A stretch of DNA of 54,993 bases from Bacteroidaceae bacterium (GCA_017416705.1 JAFQBG010000011.1:1-54993); one strand, 5' to 3'; shown: positions 35,244 through 44,755, counted from the stretch's first letter. Numbers and translations: made by a program. Notes: generated by a model from the sequence alone, not told the origin.

Positions 35244-36377
35244 TCATTTATTCTTGATGCTCTGCACCATGATGGCAGCAGCACGTTGCGATGCGCCGGC
35301 ATCGCCAAGAATACCTATAATGCGGTCGTACTCATTGAGCATGGCCGCACGTTCGTTTGTCGAGGGGAGTAGTTTCCCAAGTTCCGTTATTATGTTATCG
35401 ACACACATATCGGCAGCCACAAGCTCGGTAACGGCACTGCGTCCCGCTATCAGATTGACAAGCGACACGAATTTCACTTTCAGGAAGTTCTTTTTCAGCC
35501 ACGAATAGAGTTTGGGCATGGGGGTGGCATAGCACACCACCTGCGGCACTCGGAACAGCGCCGTTTCAAGGGTGGCAGTGCCCGATGTCACAAGTGCGGC
35601 ATGCGAGTGTTTAAGCAAGCGATAAGTATTGCCATAGACAATTTTTGCTCCACGCGACAAGTAGGGGGCATAAAAAGCCTCATCCACACCGGGAGCACCC
35701 GCTATTATAGGCTGGTAGTCGGGATATTTTGTCATGGCATCGAGCATCATGGGCAGGTTGCTTTTTATCTCGCGACGACGACTGCCGGCAAGAAGCGCGA
35801 CCACCGGTTTTTGTGACAAACCAAGCGAAGCAATAAACTCGTCGCGCGTCTCGTGGTTATTGTCCAAGAATGACGACACTGCATCCACACATGGGTTGCC
35901 CACATAGTGTATGGGATAATTATGCTTGGCAAAGTATTCCACCTCGAACGGCAATATGGAAAACAATTTATCGACATCGCGTTTTATATTTTTTATGCGA
36001 TACTCCTTCCAAGCCCATATTTTGGGCGAAATATAATAATAGACAGGGATATTGCTATGCTTGTGTATATATTCGGCAATAGACAAGTTAAATCCCGGAT
36101 AATCGACAAGTATCAGAGCATCGGGGTTCCACTCCATAATATCTTTTTTGCAGCGACTCATATTAGATAATATGGTTCGCAAATTCATTATCACAGGCAA
36201 CAAACCCATAAATGCAGTATCGCGATAGTGTGTCACCAAGTCGCCACCGACAGCCTTCATAAGGTCGCCGCCAAAATAACGAAAACGAGCGTCGGCATCT
36301 ATATTTTTTATAGCCTTCATCAAGTTAGAGGCATGCAAATCGCCCGAAGCCTCGCCGGCAATAAGATAATATTTCAT
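35244..36377 (-). CDS. lpxB: Lipid-A-disaccharide synthase
   Basis: A 377-residue peripheral membrane glycosyltransferase (GT19) that joins UDP-2,3-diacylglucosamine and lipid X to form the lipid A disaccharide. The start is at 36377, where the conserved MKYYLIAGEASGDLHA begins; an extra 11 codons upstream do not belong to the family. Further blocks are GFNLSIAEYIH, YYISPKIWAWKEYRIKNIK, HYVGNPCVD, LLAGSRRREI and TSGTATLETAL. It lies 40 nt downstream of surE on the same strand, and the two are probably co-transcribed. Its presence confirms a lipid A-containing outer membrane. Confidence 0.96.
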   Translation of the reverse strand: MKYYLIAGEASGDLHASNLMKAIKNIDADARFRYFGGDLMKAVGGDLVTHYRDTAFMGLLPVIMNLRTILSNMSRCKKDIMEWNPDALILVDYPGFNLSIAEYIHKHSNIPVYYYISPKIWAWKEYRIKNIKRDVDKLFSILPFEVEYFAKHNYPIHYVGNPCVDAVSSFLDNNHETRDEFIASLGLSQKPVVALLAGSRRREIKSNLPMMLDAMTKYPDYQPIIAGAPGVDEAFYAPYLSRGAKIVYGNTYRLLKHSHAALVTSGTATLETALFRVPQVVCYATPMPKLYSWLKKNFLKVKFVSLVNLIAGRSAVTELVAADMCVDNIITELGKLLPSTNERAAMLNEYDRIIGILGDAGASQRAAAIMVQSIKNK

Positions 36378-36417
36378 AGATAATTGATTTAGATGCTGTT
36401 TAAATCGCAAAAATTAT

Positions 36418-37191
36418 TTATAGCCCCCAACCTTGCATATCGTTCAGCAGGGAGTAGTCGGTTAAATCTATTTTCGTGGGTGTTATGGCCACATAGTTGT
36501 TTTCGAGTGCCACCTTGTCGGCATCCAAAGAGCCGCTCTCGCTGCATTGGAAACTACCCGTCAGCCAATACCAAGTGCCACCGTTGGGATGCTCGTGCCC
36601 CTTCCACTCGTTCATCCATTGGCCGTATGCCTGTCGGCACACCCTGACACCCGCATAGGAGGGCACATCGGGGAAATTGACATTAAGACAGCTGCCTGTG
36701 GGCAATCCGCGTTGCAGAACAGCGGCCACCACGCGACGAATAACAGGCAAAGTAGCCGAGAAATCGGCATCGGCATCGTGCGAGCATAACGAAAAAGCTA
36801 TCGAGGGAACCTCCTTCATGCAACCCTCCAACACCACACCCATTGTGCCCGAGTAATGAGCATTAACCGCCGAGTTGTCGCCATGGTTTATACCACCCAC
36901 CACCAACGACGGACGACGCGACAGCACCGAGTCGAAAGCAATCTTGACACAGTCGCAAGGAGTACCCGTGCAAGCATATACCTGCAACCCCTGTTCCTCC
37001 GACACTTTCCACACCTTGACAGGCACCTCGCTCGTAATGGCGCAGCCCTTGCCCGAACGTCCTGTGTGAGGGGCCACCACCACCACGTCGCCAAACTCCA
37101 TGAGCACGCGAACCAGCACATTTATACCCTTTGCCATATAACCATCGTCGTTCGAAACAAGTATCAATGGCCTTGAATTATTTTCAATCAT
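36418..37191 (-). CDS. surE: 5'/3'-nucleotidase SurE
   Basis: A 257-residue survival-protein phosphatase that dephosphorylates nucleoside monophosphates with a divalent metal. The N-terminal metal-binding motif is ILVSNDDGY (about 10-18, with Asp14-Asp15-type pair), followed by VVAPHTGRSGKG (about 39-50) and GTPCDCV and VVGGINHGDN (about 98-107). All expected metal ligands appear present. It is first in a surE-lpxB unit and diverges from the GH84 gene. Confidence 0.95.
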   Translation of the reverse strand: MIENNSRPLILVSNDDGYMAKGINVLVRVLMEFGDVVVVAPHTGRSGKGCAITSEVPVKVWKVSEEQGLQVYACTGTPCDCVKIAFDSVLSRRPSLVVGGINHGDNSAVNAHYSGTMGVVLEGCMKEVPSIAFSLCSHDADADFSATLPVIRRVVAAVLQRGLPTGSCLNVNFPDVPSYAGVRVCRQAYGQWMNEWKGHEHPNGGTWYWLTGSFQCSESGSLDADKVALENNYVAITPTKIDLTDYSLLNDMQGWGL

Positions 37192-37217
37192 ATTATATAC
37201 TATTACATAAACAGATG

Positions 37218-37246
37218 CGAAGATACAAAAAATATCAATGCAACAA
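37218..37246 (-). promoter_or_regulatory. Putative surE-lpxB promoter
   Basis: On the minus strand TTG (37244-37246) and TATCTTCG (37218-37225) are 18 nt apart, about 27-30 nt before the ATG at 37191. Again the TATCTTCG form of the -7 box. Confidence 0.45.
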
Positions 37247-37272
37247 CATGCAGAACAAAATGAATAAACCTA

Positions 37273-37304
37273 TTTGCGTAATTCAGTATTATTACCTATT
37301 TTTG
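37273..37304 (+). promoter_or_regulatory. Putative GH84 promoter
   Basis: TTTG at 37273-37276 and TATTTTTG at 37297-37304 with 20 nt between them are an exact match to the Bacteroidota consensus. The leader to the ATG at 37392 is about 80 nt. Confidence 0.6.
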
Positions 37305-37391
37305 CAGTAATATGCAAAGATAGTCGCCACCGGCCTCTATGTCACTTAGACCAACGATAATAATTACATAACCTAAATAAAATCACAGACA

Positions 37392-40130
37392 ATGAATTGT
37401 TATAAGAAAATCGTGCTTACAGCATGCGCAACCCTGCTTTCTACTTTTTTTGCAGTTGCACAAACAATAGCAATATCCCCGACGCCGCAAGTTGTCACAT
37501 GGGGCAAAGACGTTGCGTTCAATAGCGGAGTGGCATTTACGCTCATAGGCGAGTCCGATGCCGACCAAGACGCTGTTAACCTATTCAAAAAGCATTTTGA
37601 CACCGCCAACGGCACCGTTCAGGTCATAATAGGCGAGCGAGGCGATGCCGCCATAGAGTCGGCAGGCATCCCCGAAGCCGATTTCACCACCAACGCCGAG
37701 GGCTATTACCTGAGCATCGAAGCAGGCAAAGTGATAATAGCCGGCAACGACAATCGCGGAACCTACTATGGCGTTCAAACATTCCTGCAAATAGCCTCGC
37801 AGCCCCAAGTAATGGAAGTCAGCATCACCGACTACCCCAGCATAAGCGAGCGCGGCCTTGTCGAGGGCTACTACGGCAACCCATACAGCGAGAGCGACCG
37901 TATGAACCTTTTCGAGTTTTTCGGCCGTCAGAAAATGAACACATACATATACGGCCCCAAGGACGACGTTTACCACAAAGGAGAATGGCGCACACCCTAC
38001 CCTGCCGAGCTTGGCAACAAAATAGCCGAGTACGCAGCAGCAGCCAAAGCCAACAAAGTAGATTTTGTATGGGCCATACACCCCGGTGTAGATATAAAAT
38101 GGAACAAAGCCGACAGTTTGAACATAGTGAACAAACTGAAAAAAATGTACGACTTAGGCATTAGAACCTTTGCCGTATTCTTCGACGACATTTGGGGCGA
38201 GGGCACAGACGCCACCAAACAAGCAGGCATAATGAACTATATCGTCGAGGAGCTAAACAAAGCCTACGACGATGTGAACCCCCTCATATTATGTCCCACA
38301 CAATATAACAAAGGCTGGACAAGCGGCGACTACCTGAACATCCTTGGAACAAAAATGGACAAGAGCGTGCGCATCATGTGGACAGGCAACAGCGTTGTCG
38401 ATATGATTGAAATGAACGACATGCAATGGATTAACAACCAGATAAGCCGCAAAGCATATATATGGCTCAACTATCCCGTCACCGACTACTGCATAAACCG
38501 TCTGCTGATGGGCCCCACATGGGGTAACGGCCTCGACATTGCCAACGAGCTTGGCGGTTTCACATCGAACCCCATGGAATATGCCATGGCATCGAAACTA
38601 TCGCTATACAGTATTGGCGACTACTGCTGGAACATGCCTGCATACAACGCCGACGCCTCTTGGGAGAGCGCAATGTCATACCTTATGCCCCGCAACAAAG
38701 AGGCATTCCGCTTTTTCTGCCAGAACAACGTCGATTTAGGTTCAACGGTACACGGACTGCGCCGCACCAACGAGTCGCCCCTGTTCGTAGATGACAAAGC
38801 ACTCTTCGACAGCAATATGGCAGCCAAAGACACAACAGCCGCCATTGCCGTCATGCGAAAACACTTCGACAAATTCATAAACACAGCCACCACGCTGCTG
38901 ACAACCGACGAAGCCCCCGAGTTGATAAGCGAAATAACCCCATGGCTGCAATGTATGCAATATATGGGACAACGTGGCGAGTGCATAATGGACATGTACG
39001 CAGCCCTCGTTCAACGCTCCCCCGAAAAATTCATCGACAGCTACACCAAGCATCAGGAGCTATACAACGCACAAGAAGCCCTGCGCTCGCGCGACTTCGA
39101 GGGAACACTAAAATGGGCAAAACCCGAAGTGGCGACAGTACATGTGGCACCCTTCCTCAAAAAGAGCCTCGCCCAGCTTGTCACCACATACAAAAGCAGA
39201 TACGACTATCGCACAGACATATTCCCCGCGCAAGAATTAGAGAATGGCACATACTTCATAAAATACAACGGCAGCTACCTGACCAACCAAACACCCAACG
39301 TAGCATCCGGCATACCCCGTTTTGTTAGCGAGCGCGACGACGTGCGTCCCCAACGTCAGGAGTGGCACATAAGCCTCGACCCCGAGACAAACCGATACAA
39401 GATAGTAAACGCCGAGGACAACCGCTACCTGAACGAAAACGGAATATTCAGTGCAAACAACAGCACCAACCCCTACGACCCGTCATGGCACACCTATAAT
39501 ATCACACGCATGGCAAATGGCAAATATGGCATACAAAACGGTGGCAGTGCAGGAAAGAACTATTGGACCGTTTCCGACACACGCGTACAACAAAACAAAG
39601 GCACCGAAAACAAGCCCGACACATGCTTCATATTCGACATTGAGCCCATCACAGGCCCCGACAACACAGAAACAATTGAAAGCGGCAAAACCTATTACAT
39701 AGTAGTAGATGGCATGTACCTCACCAACGACAACCCCAAAGGCACAGGAGGCGCTCCCACATTCAAGGAGACAGCCAAACCCGGCAAAGCACAAGAATGG
39801 GTGATAGCACAGGACCCCGACGGCCTCAACTACTACAAAATAACAAGCAAAGCCGACGGCAGATACCTGAACGAATATGGCACATTCGGCACCAACGTTT
39901 ACCATGCCGACTGGAACACATACATGATAAGCATAATGGACAACAAATACTCCATTAGCACCACCCAATCGGCAGCCCCGAATGGAGCACGTTATTGGAA
40001 CAAGAGGGATAATCGCATAGACCAAGATGCCAACCTCACAAAATCATCGAGCCATATTTTCGAAATCATAAAGAAAGGACGACCATTGCCCGGTGACGTT
40101 GGCGGCAAAAAAAAGTCCTCGAAAAAATAA
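37392..40130 (+). CDS. GH84 beta-N-acetylglucosaminidase (O-GlcNAcase-like), secreted
   Basis: A 912-residue exported enzyme with signal peptide (about 1-24). A GH84-associated N-terminal alpha/beta domain (about 28-145) precedes the catalytic barrel (about 150-430), which contains ERGLVEGYYGNPYS, MNTYIYGPKDDVYH and the catalytic Asp265-Asp266 pair in FFDDIWGEG. The enzyme uses substrate-assisted catalysis to remove beta-GlcNAc and, in relatives, O-GlcNAc. A helical domain follows (about 440-610). Two C-terminal repeats (about 615-755 and 760-895) share the pattern YLNE.G.F.....WNTY and look like ricin-type carbohydrate-binding modules. The protein ends in a Lys/Ser tail and not in a T9SS-type sequence. 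It is monocistronic and ended by a strong hairpin. Confidence 0.92.
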   Translation: MNCYKKIVLTACATLLSTFFAVAQTIAISPTPQVVTWGKDVAFNSGVAFTLIGESDADQDAVNLFKKHFDTANGTVQVIIGERGDAAIESAGIPEADFTTNAEGYYLSIEAGKVIIAGNDNRGTYYGVQTFLQIASQPQVMEVSITDYPSISERGLVEGYYGNPYSESDRMNLFEFFGRQKMNTYIYGPKDDVYHKGEWRTPYPAELGNKIAEYAAAAKANKVDFVWAIHPGVDIKWNKADSLNIVNKLKKMYDLGIRTFAVFFDDIWGEGTDATKQAGIMNYIVEELNKAYDDVNPLILCPTQYNKGWTSGDYLNILGTKMDKSVRIMWTGNSVVDMIEMNDMQWINNQISRKAYIWLNYPVTDYCINRLLMGPTWGNGLDIANELGGFTSNPMEYAMASKLSLYSIGDYCWNMPAYNADASWESAMSYLMPRNKEAFRFFCQNNVDLGSTVHGLRRTNESPLFVDDKALFDSNMAAKDTTAAIAVMRKHFDKFINTATTLLTTDEAPELISEITPWLQCMQYMGQRGECIMDMYAALVQRSPEKFIDSYTKHQELYNAQEALRSRDFEGTLKWAKPEVATVHVAPFLKKSLAQLVTTYKSRYDYRTDIFPAQELENGTYFIKYNGSYLTNQTPNVASGIPRFVSERDDVRPQRQEWHISLDPETNRYKIVNAEDNRYLNENGIFSANNSTNPYDPSWHTYNITRMANGKYGIQNGGSAGKNYWTVSDTRVQQNKGTENKPDTCFIFDIEPITGPDNTETIESGKTYYIVVDGMYLTNDNPKGTGGAPTFKETAKPGKAQEWVIAQDPDGLNYYKITSKADGRYLNEYGTFGTNVYHADWNTYMISIMDNKYSISTTQSAAPNGARYWNKRDNRIDQDANLTKSSSHIFEIIKKGRPLPGDVGGKKKSSKK

Positions 40131-40152
40131 CAAATACCAATAGATAGATAAC

Positions 40153-40207
40153 AATTATATCTCCACTACGCATCACGAATTTCACAATGCGTAGTGGAGA
40201 TATAATT
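40153..40207 (+). terminator. 21-bp perfect hairpin after the GH84 gene
   Basis: Arms 40153-40173 and 40187-40207 pair perfectly around a 13-nt loop, beginning 23 nt after the stop. The stem end AATT is followed by TAA and only a short T content, so it is a probable terminator or 3'-stabilising element. Confidence 0.65.
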
Positions 40208-40265
40208 TAACCATGGTTTCCCCACCGCCACACCAAGCGTTCTCTGTTATATTATGGTGGAAATT

Positions 40266-40290
40266 CCACTCCCTCCCCGGCGAGGGAGAA
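40266..40290. repeat. REP-like palindromic element, copy B
   Basis: This stretch contains CTCCCTCCCCGGCGAGGGAG and matches 2640-2664 at 24 of 25 bases. Both copies lie downstream of a gene and its hairpin. Confidence 0.65.
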
Positions 40291-40591
40291 TTAAAAACCA
40301 AACGCAGCCGAAATTATTCACGACATATTTTGCAGAAATCTGTCGATTTCCGTTGGTTACAAAATTGCTGTATGTCGGTAAGCCTTGGTTCATCGTTCTT
40401 TCAACATTTATATATATTCGTGTTACAAAATACAAAATTAATAAAATTTCAGTATTTCCCTCATTTTTAGAGAACTTTTTCAGAAAAAAGTCTTTTTTTT
40501 ACATCAATTTGTCTTATTTTGTCAACGCATGTTAAATAATTCGCATATAACTATTATTCTGCCAATTTCCCTCTATTTCGATTTTTCTTAC

Positions 40592-40599
40592 TATATTTG
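40592..40599 (+). promoter_or_regulatory. Putative -7 box of parA
   Basis: TATATTTG lies about 73 nt before the parA ATG. A TTTC at 40566-40569 could serve as a weak -33 element at 22 nt spacing. Confidence 0.4.
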
Positions 40600-40671
40600 C
40601 ACTAAATAAGAAAAAACATACTGCTCATTAACAAGCAACACATACATTAAGTGTAATACAACTACTGCAAA

Positions 40672-41433
40672 ATGGGAAAAATAATAGCATTGGCCAACCA
40701 AAAAGGCGGTGTGGGAAAGACCACCACTGCTATAAACTTGGCTGCCTCATTGGCCACATACGGAAAAAAAGTATTAGTAATAGATGCCGACCCGCAGGCA
40801 AATGCCTCGTCGGGCTTGGGCATTGACATACACAACATACAAAGTTCCATTTACGAGTGCCTTATAAACAAGGGGGTATCGGCCGAAGCCATATACAAAA
40901 CGTGTATAGACGGTTTGGAGATAATTCCCTCGCACATAGACCTTGTGGGAGCCGAAATTGAAATGCTGGACATGCCGAACCGCGAAAAAATAATGAAAAC
41001 GGCACTTAGCGAGATAAGAAACAACTACGACTACATACTGATAGACTGTTCTCCCTCGCTTGGACTTATAACAGTGAACTCGCTGACAGCCGCCGACTCG
41101 GTGATAATACCTGTGCAGTGCGAATATTTTGCGCTCGAAGGAATTAGCAAACTGCTGAACACGATAAAAATCATCAAGTCGAACTTGAACCCTACGCTGG
41201 ACATCGAGGGATTCCTGCTCACCATGTTCAATTCGCGTTTAAGACTTAGCAACCAAGTGTACAACGAAGTGAAGAAGCATTTCAGGGAATTGGTTTTCGA
41301 CACCGTCATACTGCGTAACACCCGACTTGGAGAGGCACCCAGCATGGGAATACCCGTACTATTATACGATGCAGAATCGACCGGAGCAAAGAACTACCTG
41401 TCGTTGGCACAAGAAATTTTAAAACGAGAATAA
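40672..41433 (+). CDS. parA: Chromosome-partitioning ATPase ParA/Soj
   Basis: A 253-residue deviant Walker A ATPase that binds DNA in its ATP dimer form and drives segregation of ParB-parS complexes. The P-loop is KGGVGKTTT (about 11-19) with the signature lysine, and the other nucleotide-binding motifs are VIDADPQANASSG and LIDCSPSLGL. Length is that of chromosomal Soj proteins rather than longer plasmid ParA. parB follows after 68 nt, then DUF5683, mltD and rel, an order common in Bacteroidales chromosomes. Confidence 0.96.
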   Translation: MGKIIALANQKGGVGKTTTAINLAASLATYGKKVLVIDADPQANASSGLGIDIHNIQSSIYECLINKGVSAEAIYKTCIDGLEIIPSHIDLVGAEIEMLDMPNREKIMKTALSEIRNNYDYILIDCSPSLGLITVNSLTAADSVIIPVQCEYFALEGISKLLNTIKIIKSNLNPTLDIEGFLLTMFNSRLRLSNQVYNEVKKHFRELVFDTVILRNTRLGEAPSMGIPVLLYDAESTGAKNYLSLAQEILKRE

Positions 41434-41501
41434 GAAACTTTTTAAATTTATACCAAGGAAATATTTTTAAAATTTAAACAGTCTTCAAGCAAAAACAGCG
41501 T

Positions 41502-42395
41502 ATGGCACCAAATAAAAAATTCACATTAGGCCGAGGGCTCGACGCACTTATTTCGACAGAAGCAGTCAGAACATCGGGTTCCTCCTCTATCGGCGAAATA
41601 GAACTAAGCAAGATAGAGGCAAATCCCAATCAGCCTCGACGAGAATTCAACGAGGAGGGGTTGAAAGAGCTATCGGCGTCGATAAATGAGCTTGGCGTGA
41701 TACAACCCATAACACTGCGCAAGACAAACGATGACAAATACCAGATAATAGCCGGCGAAAGACGTTTCAGAGCCTCGCAACTTGCCGGCAGAACAACCAT
41801 ACCGGCATACATTGTCGATGCCGACAACAAAAACACCATGGAGATGGCTCTCACCGAGAACATACAACGTGAGGACCTCAACGCCATGGAAATTGCACTT
41901 GCCTACCAGCACCTGATAGAGGAATACGACCTGTCGCAAGAACAGTTGAGCAAGCGCGTGGGCAAAGGACGTGCCACAATAGCCAATTTCCTGCGCCTGC
42001 TGAAACTGCCGGCAGCCATACAGGTGGCATTAAAAGAGAAACGTATCGACATGGGGCACGCACGCGCGTTGCTGTCGCTGGAAAGCCCCGCCGAACAGAT
42101 TGCACTGTTCAAGGATATATGCGACAACGGATATTCGGTGCGTCGTGTCGAGGAGATAATACGCCAAAAAAAGGAGACACCCACAGACACCGTCGAACAG
42201 ACACAGGAGAAAAAGCCCGCCGACAAGCAGCAAGACGCAACATATCACCGTTTGAAAAGACAGCTGACACAGTTTTTCCAAACACCGGTGCAGCTCACCT
42301 GCAACTCGAAAGGAACGGGAAAAATAAGCATAAAATTCAAGAACGAACAGGAGTTGGAACGCATAATAGCCATTTTCGACAAACTAAACCGATAA
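41502..42395 (+). CDS. parB: Chromosome-partitioning protein ParB
   Basis: A 297-residue ParB/Spo0J protein, a CTP-dependent clamp loading at parS. The N-terminus LGRGLDALIS contacts ParA. The CTP-binding ParB domain (about 28-120) contains the hallmark GERRFRAS and TENIQREDLNAME motifs. The HTH region (about 130-190) includes QLSKRVGKGRATIANFLRLL. A Glu/Lys/Gln-rich linker (about 225-248) leads to the C-terminal dimerisation domain. No full parS site (a palindrome around TTTCACGTGAAA) was found by eye in the window. The DUF5683 gene follows after 9 nt. Confidence 0.96.
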   Translation: MAPNKKFTLGRGLDALISTEAVRTSGSSSIGEIELSKIEANPNQPRREFNEEGLKELSASINELGVIQPITLRKTNDDKYQIIAGERRFRASQLAGRTTIPAYIVDADNKNTMEMALTENIQREDLNAMEIALAYQHLIEEYDLSQEQLSKRVGKGRATIANFLRLLKLPAAIQVALKEKRIDMGHARALLSLESPAEQIALFKDICDNGYSVRRVEEIIRQKKETPTDTVEQTQEKKPADKQQDATYHRLKRQLTQFFQTPVQLTCNSKGTGKISIKFKNEQELERIIAIFDKLNR

Positions 42396-42404
42396 AAAGA
42401 GAGT

Positions 42405-43151
42405 ATGCAACGTTTCATGTACATATTTGTTCTGACGATACTGTCGCTGCCATGCCACAAAGCATACAGCCAAGTAGGCGAGAAAGAACTACAATTGCGC
42501 GACTCACTTGTGAACGTCACCATCAGGAAGGATTCCTTGATGATAGACAGCATATACAACAAAGAAATAGCCACGCAACCCGAATTATCGGCCGACAGCA
42601 GCCGCGTGTCATTGAAACGCAACGCAACGTCCTCGTTCGACAGCAAGCCTCGTTTTGTGCCCAACCCACAAAAAGCGACATGGCTGGCAGTGGTATTCCC
42701 CGGCGCAGGACAGATATACAACAGGAAATATTGGAAACTGCCCATTGTCTATGGCGGCTTTATAGGCTGTCTGTACGCCTATAACTGGAACAGCCAGATG
42801 TACAGCGACTATCGTCAGGGCTACCTTGACATAATGGACAGCGACCCGAACACAAAGTCGTACGAGGATTTTTTCAGGCCGGGGTATGATTTTGAGAACA
42901 ACAAAGAATATATAAAAGAGGTATTCAAAAAACGCAAAGACCGTTACCGCCGTTGGCGCGATTTGAGCGTGTTTGCCTTTGTGGCAGTATATGCGCTATC
43001 GGTCATTGATGCCTATGTCGATGCACAGCTATCGAACTTCGACATAAGCGACGATATCAACATGACACTGAACCCGCAACTAATTCGTGGCAACGGCTCG
43101 ATAGGTTCCGACGGAAATTATTACGGACTAAACTGCAATATTACGTTTTAG
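42405..43151 (+). CDS. DUF5683 membrane protein
   Basis: A 248-residue protein with a signal-like hydrophobic N-terminus. The DUF5683 core (about 85-215) starts KATWLAVVFPGAGQIYNRKYWKLPIVYGGF, of which ATWLAVVFPGAGQIYNRKYW is the clearest block. It has two to three hydrophobic segments (about 93-125 and 185-205) separated by a basic Arg/Lys-rich stretch (KKRKDRYRRWRD). The function of the family is unknown. Its consistent position between parB and mltD suggests an envelope role linked to division or wall turnover, by inference. It starts 9 nt after parB. Confidence 0.85.
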   Translation: MQRFMYIFVLTILSLPCHKAYSQVGEKELQLRDSLVNVTIRKDSLMIDSIYNKEIATQPELSADSSRVSLKRNATSSFDSKPRFVPNPQKATWLAVVFPGAGQIYNRKYWKLPIVYGGFIGCLYAYNWNSQMYSDYRQGYLDIMDSDPNTKSYEDFFRPGYDFENNKEYIKEVFKKRKDRYRRWRDLSVFAFVAVYALSVIDAYVDAQLSNFDISDDINMTLNPQLIRGNGSIGSDGNYYGLNCNITF

Positions 43152-43339
43152 CACCAATATTGCGTTTGGCATTACCACACACATACACAAAACAGACTTC
43201 GCTCCAACCGACGTCTTGCAGCAACCACGTGCAATAGCCAAGACAGCATCGACTGTACAGGCAACAGCATAAATGAGCAGTGGCGCAAGCACACGAAAGA
43301 GCGATAACGAAACACCAAAAGTTTTTTATTAACTACAAA

Positions 43340-44755
43340 ATGATAAGAAGATACATAATATTATCCCTGCTATGCCTATTTGTGAGCAATATAATCATGG
43401 CGCAAAACAGCCCGCGTTCCTATGACGTGCCGGCAGACAGCATCGTATCCGAAGCAGACGACGACACTGCCGAGGAGTGCGACTCGCTAAGCATGTTCGA
43501 CGACTACGAAATAATAGGCGACTCGGCAATGGGCTACCACGCACCAAGCTACACAAGCGGCACAGACGCCATTCACGATGCCGACAGCGTTGTGTTCGAC
43601 CTGCCCGAGAGCATGACAGCCGACATCGACAGCCTGCTAAACAGCTGGTATGCACGCAATTTGCTGAAAAGCCTCGACTGCGACGCACGCGACATAAGCC
43701 CCAAGACGTTCAGCGACTCGGTGTATGCGCAACGCCTGTACAACATGCCCACGATAATGGAAATGACATATAACAGCGTGGTGCGTCAATACATAGACCG
43801 ATACACCACAAAAAGTCGTGCGCTCGTCTCGTACATGCTGGGTATGTCGCATTTTTACATGCCCATAATAGAGGAAGCCATAGACAAATACGAAATGCCT
43901 CACGAACTAAAATACCTGCCCGTAATAGAGTCGGCATTGAAGCCAAAGGCTGTATCGCGAGCCGGTGCAAAAGGACTATGGCAGTTTATGTTTGGCACAA
44001 GCAAACTATATGGTTTGAAATCGAACAACTACATCGAAGAACGCTTCGACCCCATAAAATCGACCGATGCCGCCATGCGCTACCTGCGCGACCTGCACGA
44101 CGCATTCGGCAGCTGGGAGCTTGCACTTGCCGCATATAACTGCGGGCCGGGACGAGTAAAAAAAGCCATCATACGTTCGGGTGGCAAACATAATTTTTGG
44201 GATATATACAGCTACCTGCCACGCGAGACACGCGGATACGTACCCGCATTCATAGCAGCCAACTACGTAATGACATACCACAGCGAGCATGGCATCTGCC
44301 CTATGGAGCCCAACATACCGGTAGCCACAGACACACTGCACATAACACGCAACCTCCATTTTTCGCAAATATCGGAGCTATGCAACATGCCCATAGACGA
44401 CATACGCGCCATAAACCCACAATATGTACGCGACATAGTGCCCGGCGAGAACGAAGCATGCGTAATACGACTGACAAACGAAACCATATCACGCTTCATA
44501 GCCTATGGCGATTCCGTTTACAGCTATAACGAGGAAAAATTCTTCCCCAAAGACAAGGTTGCCAAGATGCTGAAAGAGGCAAAATCGAACAACGAGTTTG
44601 GCAGCGGCGACATGATACGCCACAAGATAAAGAACGGCGAGACACTTGGCGGCATAGCACGCAAATATCGTGTAAGCACCAAGAAACTAATGAAATGGAA
44701 CAACCTGAAAAATTCCAGAATAAGAGCAGGACGATACCTTAAAATTTATAAGTAG
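43340..44755 (+). CDS. mltD: Membrane-bound lytic murein transglycosylase D-like, with LysM
   Basis: A 471-residue wall-cleaving enzyme. The ATG at 43340 is selected because a signal peptide (MIRRYIILSLLCLFVSNIIM) begins there; 20 upstream codons in frame do not look coding. An Asp/Glu-rich segment follows (about 28-85). The SLT domain (about 155-320) has the catalytic glutamate in VIESALKPKAVSRAGAKG, then GLWQFM, and AYNCGPGRV. The C-terminal LysM module (about 425-471) has KNGETLGGIARKYRVS. It would cut glycan strands to yield anhydro-muropeptides. It follows DUF5683 after a 188-nt gap and precedes rel by 14 nt. Confidence 0.94.
   Translation: MIRRYIILSLLCLFVSNIIMAQNSPRSYDVPADSIVSEADDDTAEECDSLSMFDDYEIIGDSAMGYHAPSYTSGTDAIHDADSVVFDLPESMTADIDSLLNSWYARNLLKSLDCDARDISPKTFSDSVYAQRLYNMPTIMEMTYNSVVRQYIDRYTTKSRALVSYMLGMSHFYMPIIEEAIDKYEMPHELKYLPVIESALKPKAVSRAGAKGLWQFMFGTSKLYGLKSNNYIEERFDPIKSTDAAMRYLRDLHDAFGSWELALAAYNCGPGRVKKAIIRSGGKHNFWDIYSYLPRETRGYVPAFIAANYVMTYHSEHGICPMEPNIPVATDTLHITRNLHFSQISELCNMPIDDIRAINPQYVRDIVPGENEACVIRLTNETISRFIAYGDSVYSYNEEKFFPKDKVAKMLKEAKSNNEFGSGDMIRHKIKNGETLGGIARKYRVSTKKLMKWNNLKNSRIRAGRYLKIYK

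Larger units (their letters stand above)
40208..40671. other. Intergenic region upstream of parA
   Basis: No gene is supported in this 464-nt stretch. It contains REP-like copy B (40266-40290) preceded by a TTCTCTGTTAT word like the heptamer repeats near 2.6 kb, a short hairpin plus T8 run at about 40474-40500, and the candidate parA -7 box. The remainder is AT-rich. Confidence 0.5.

Noticed and set aside
42119-42784. 221-codon frame overlapping parB and DUF5683
   Set aside because: It is an out-of-frame shadow of two well-supported genes, Arg/His/Gln-rich as expected for such shadows.
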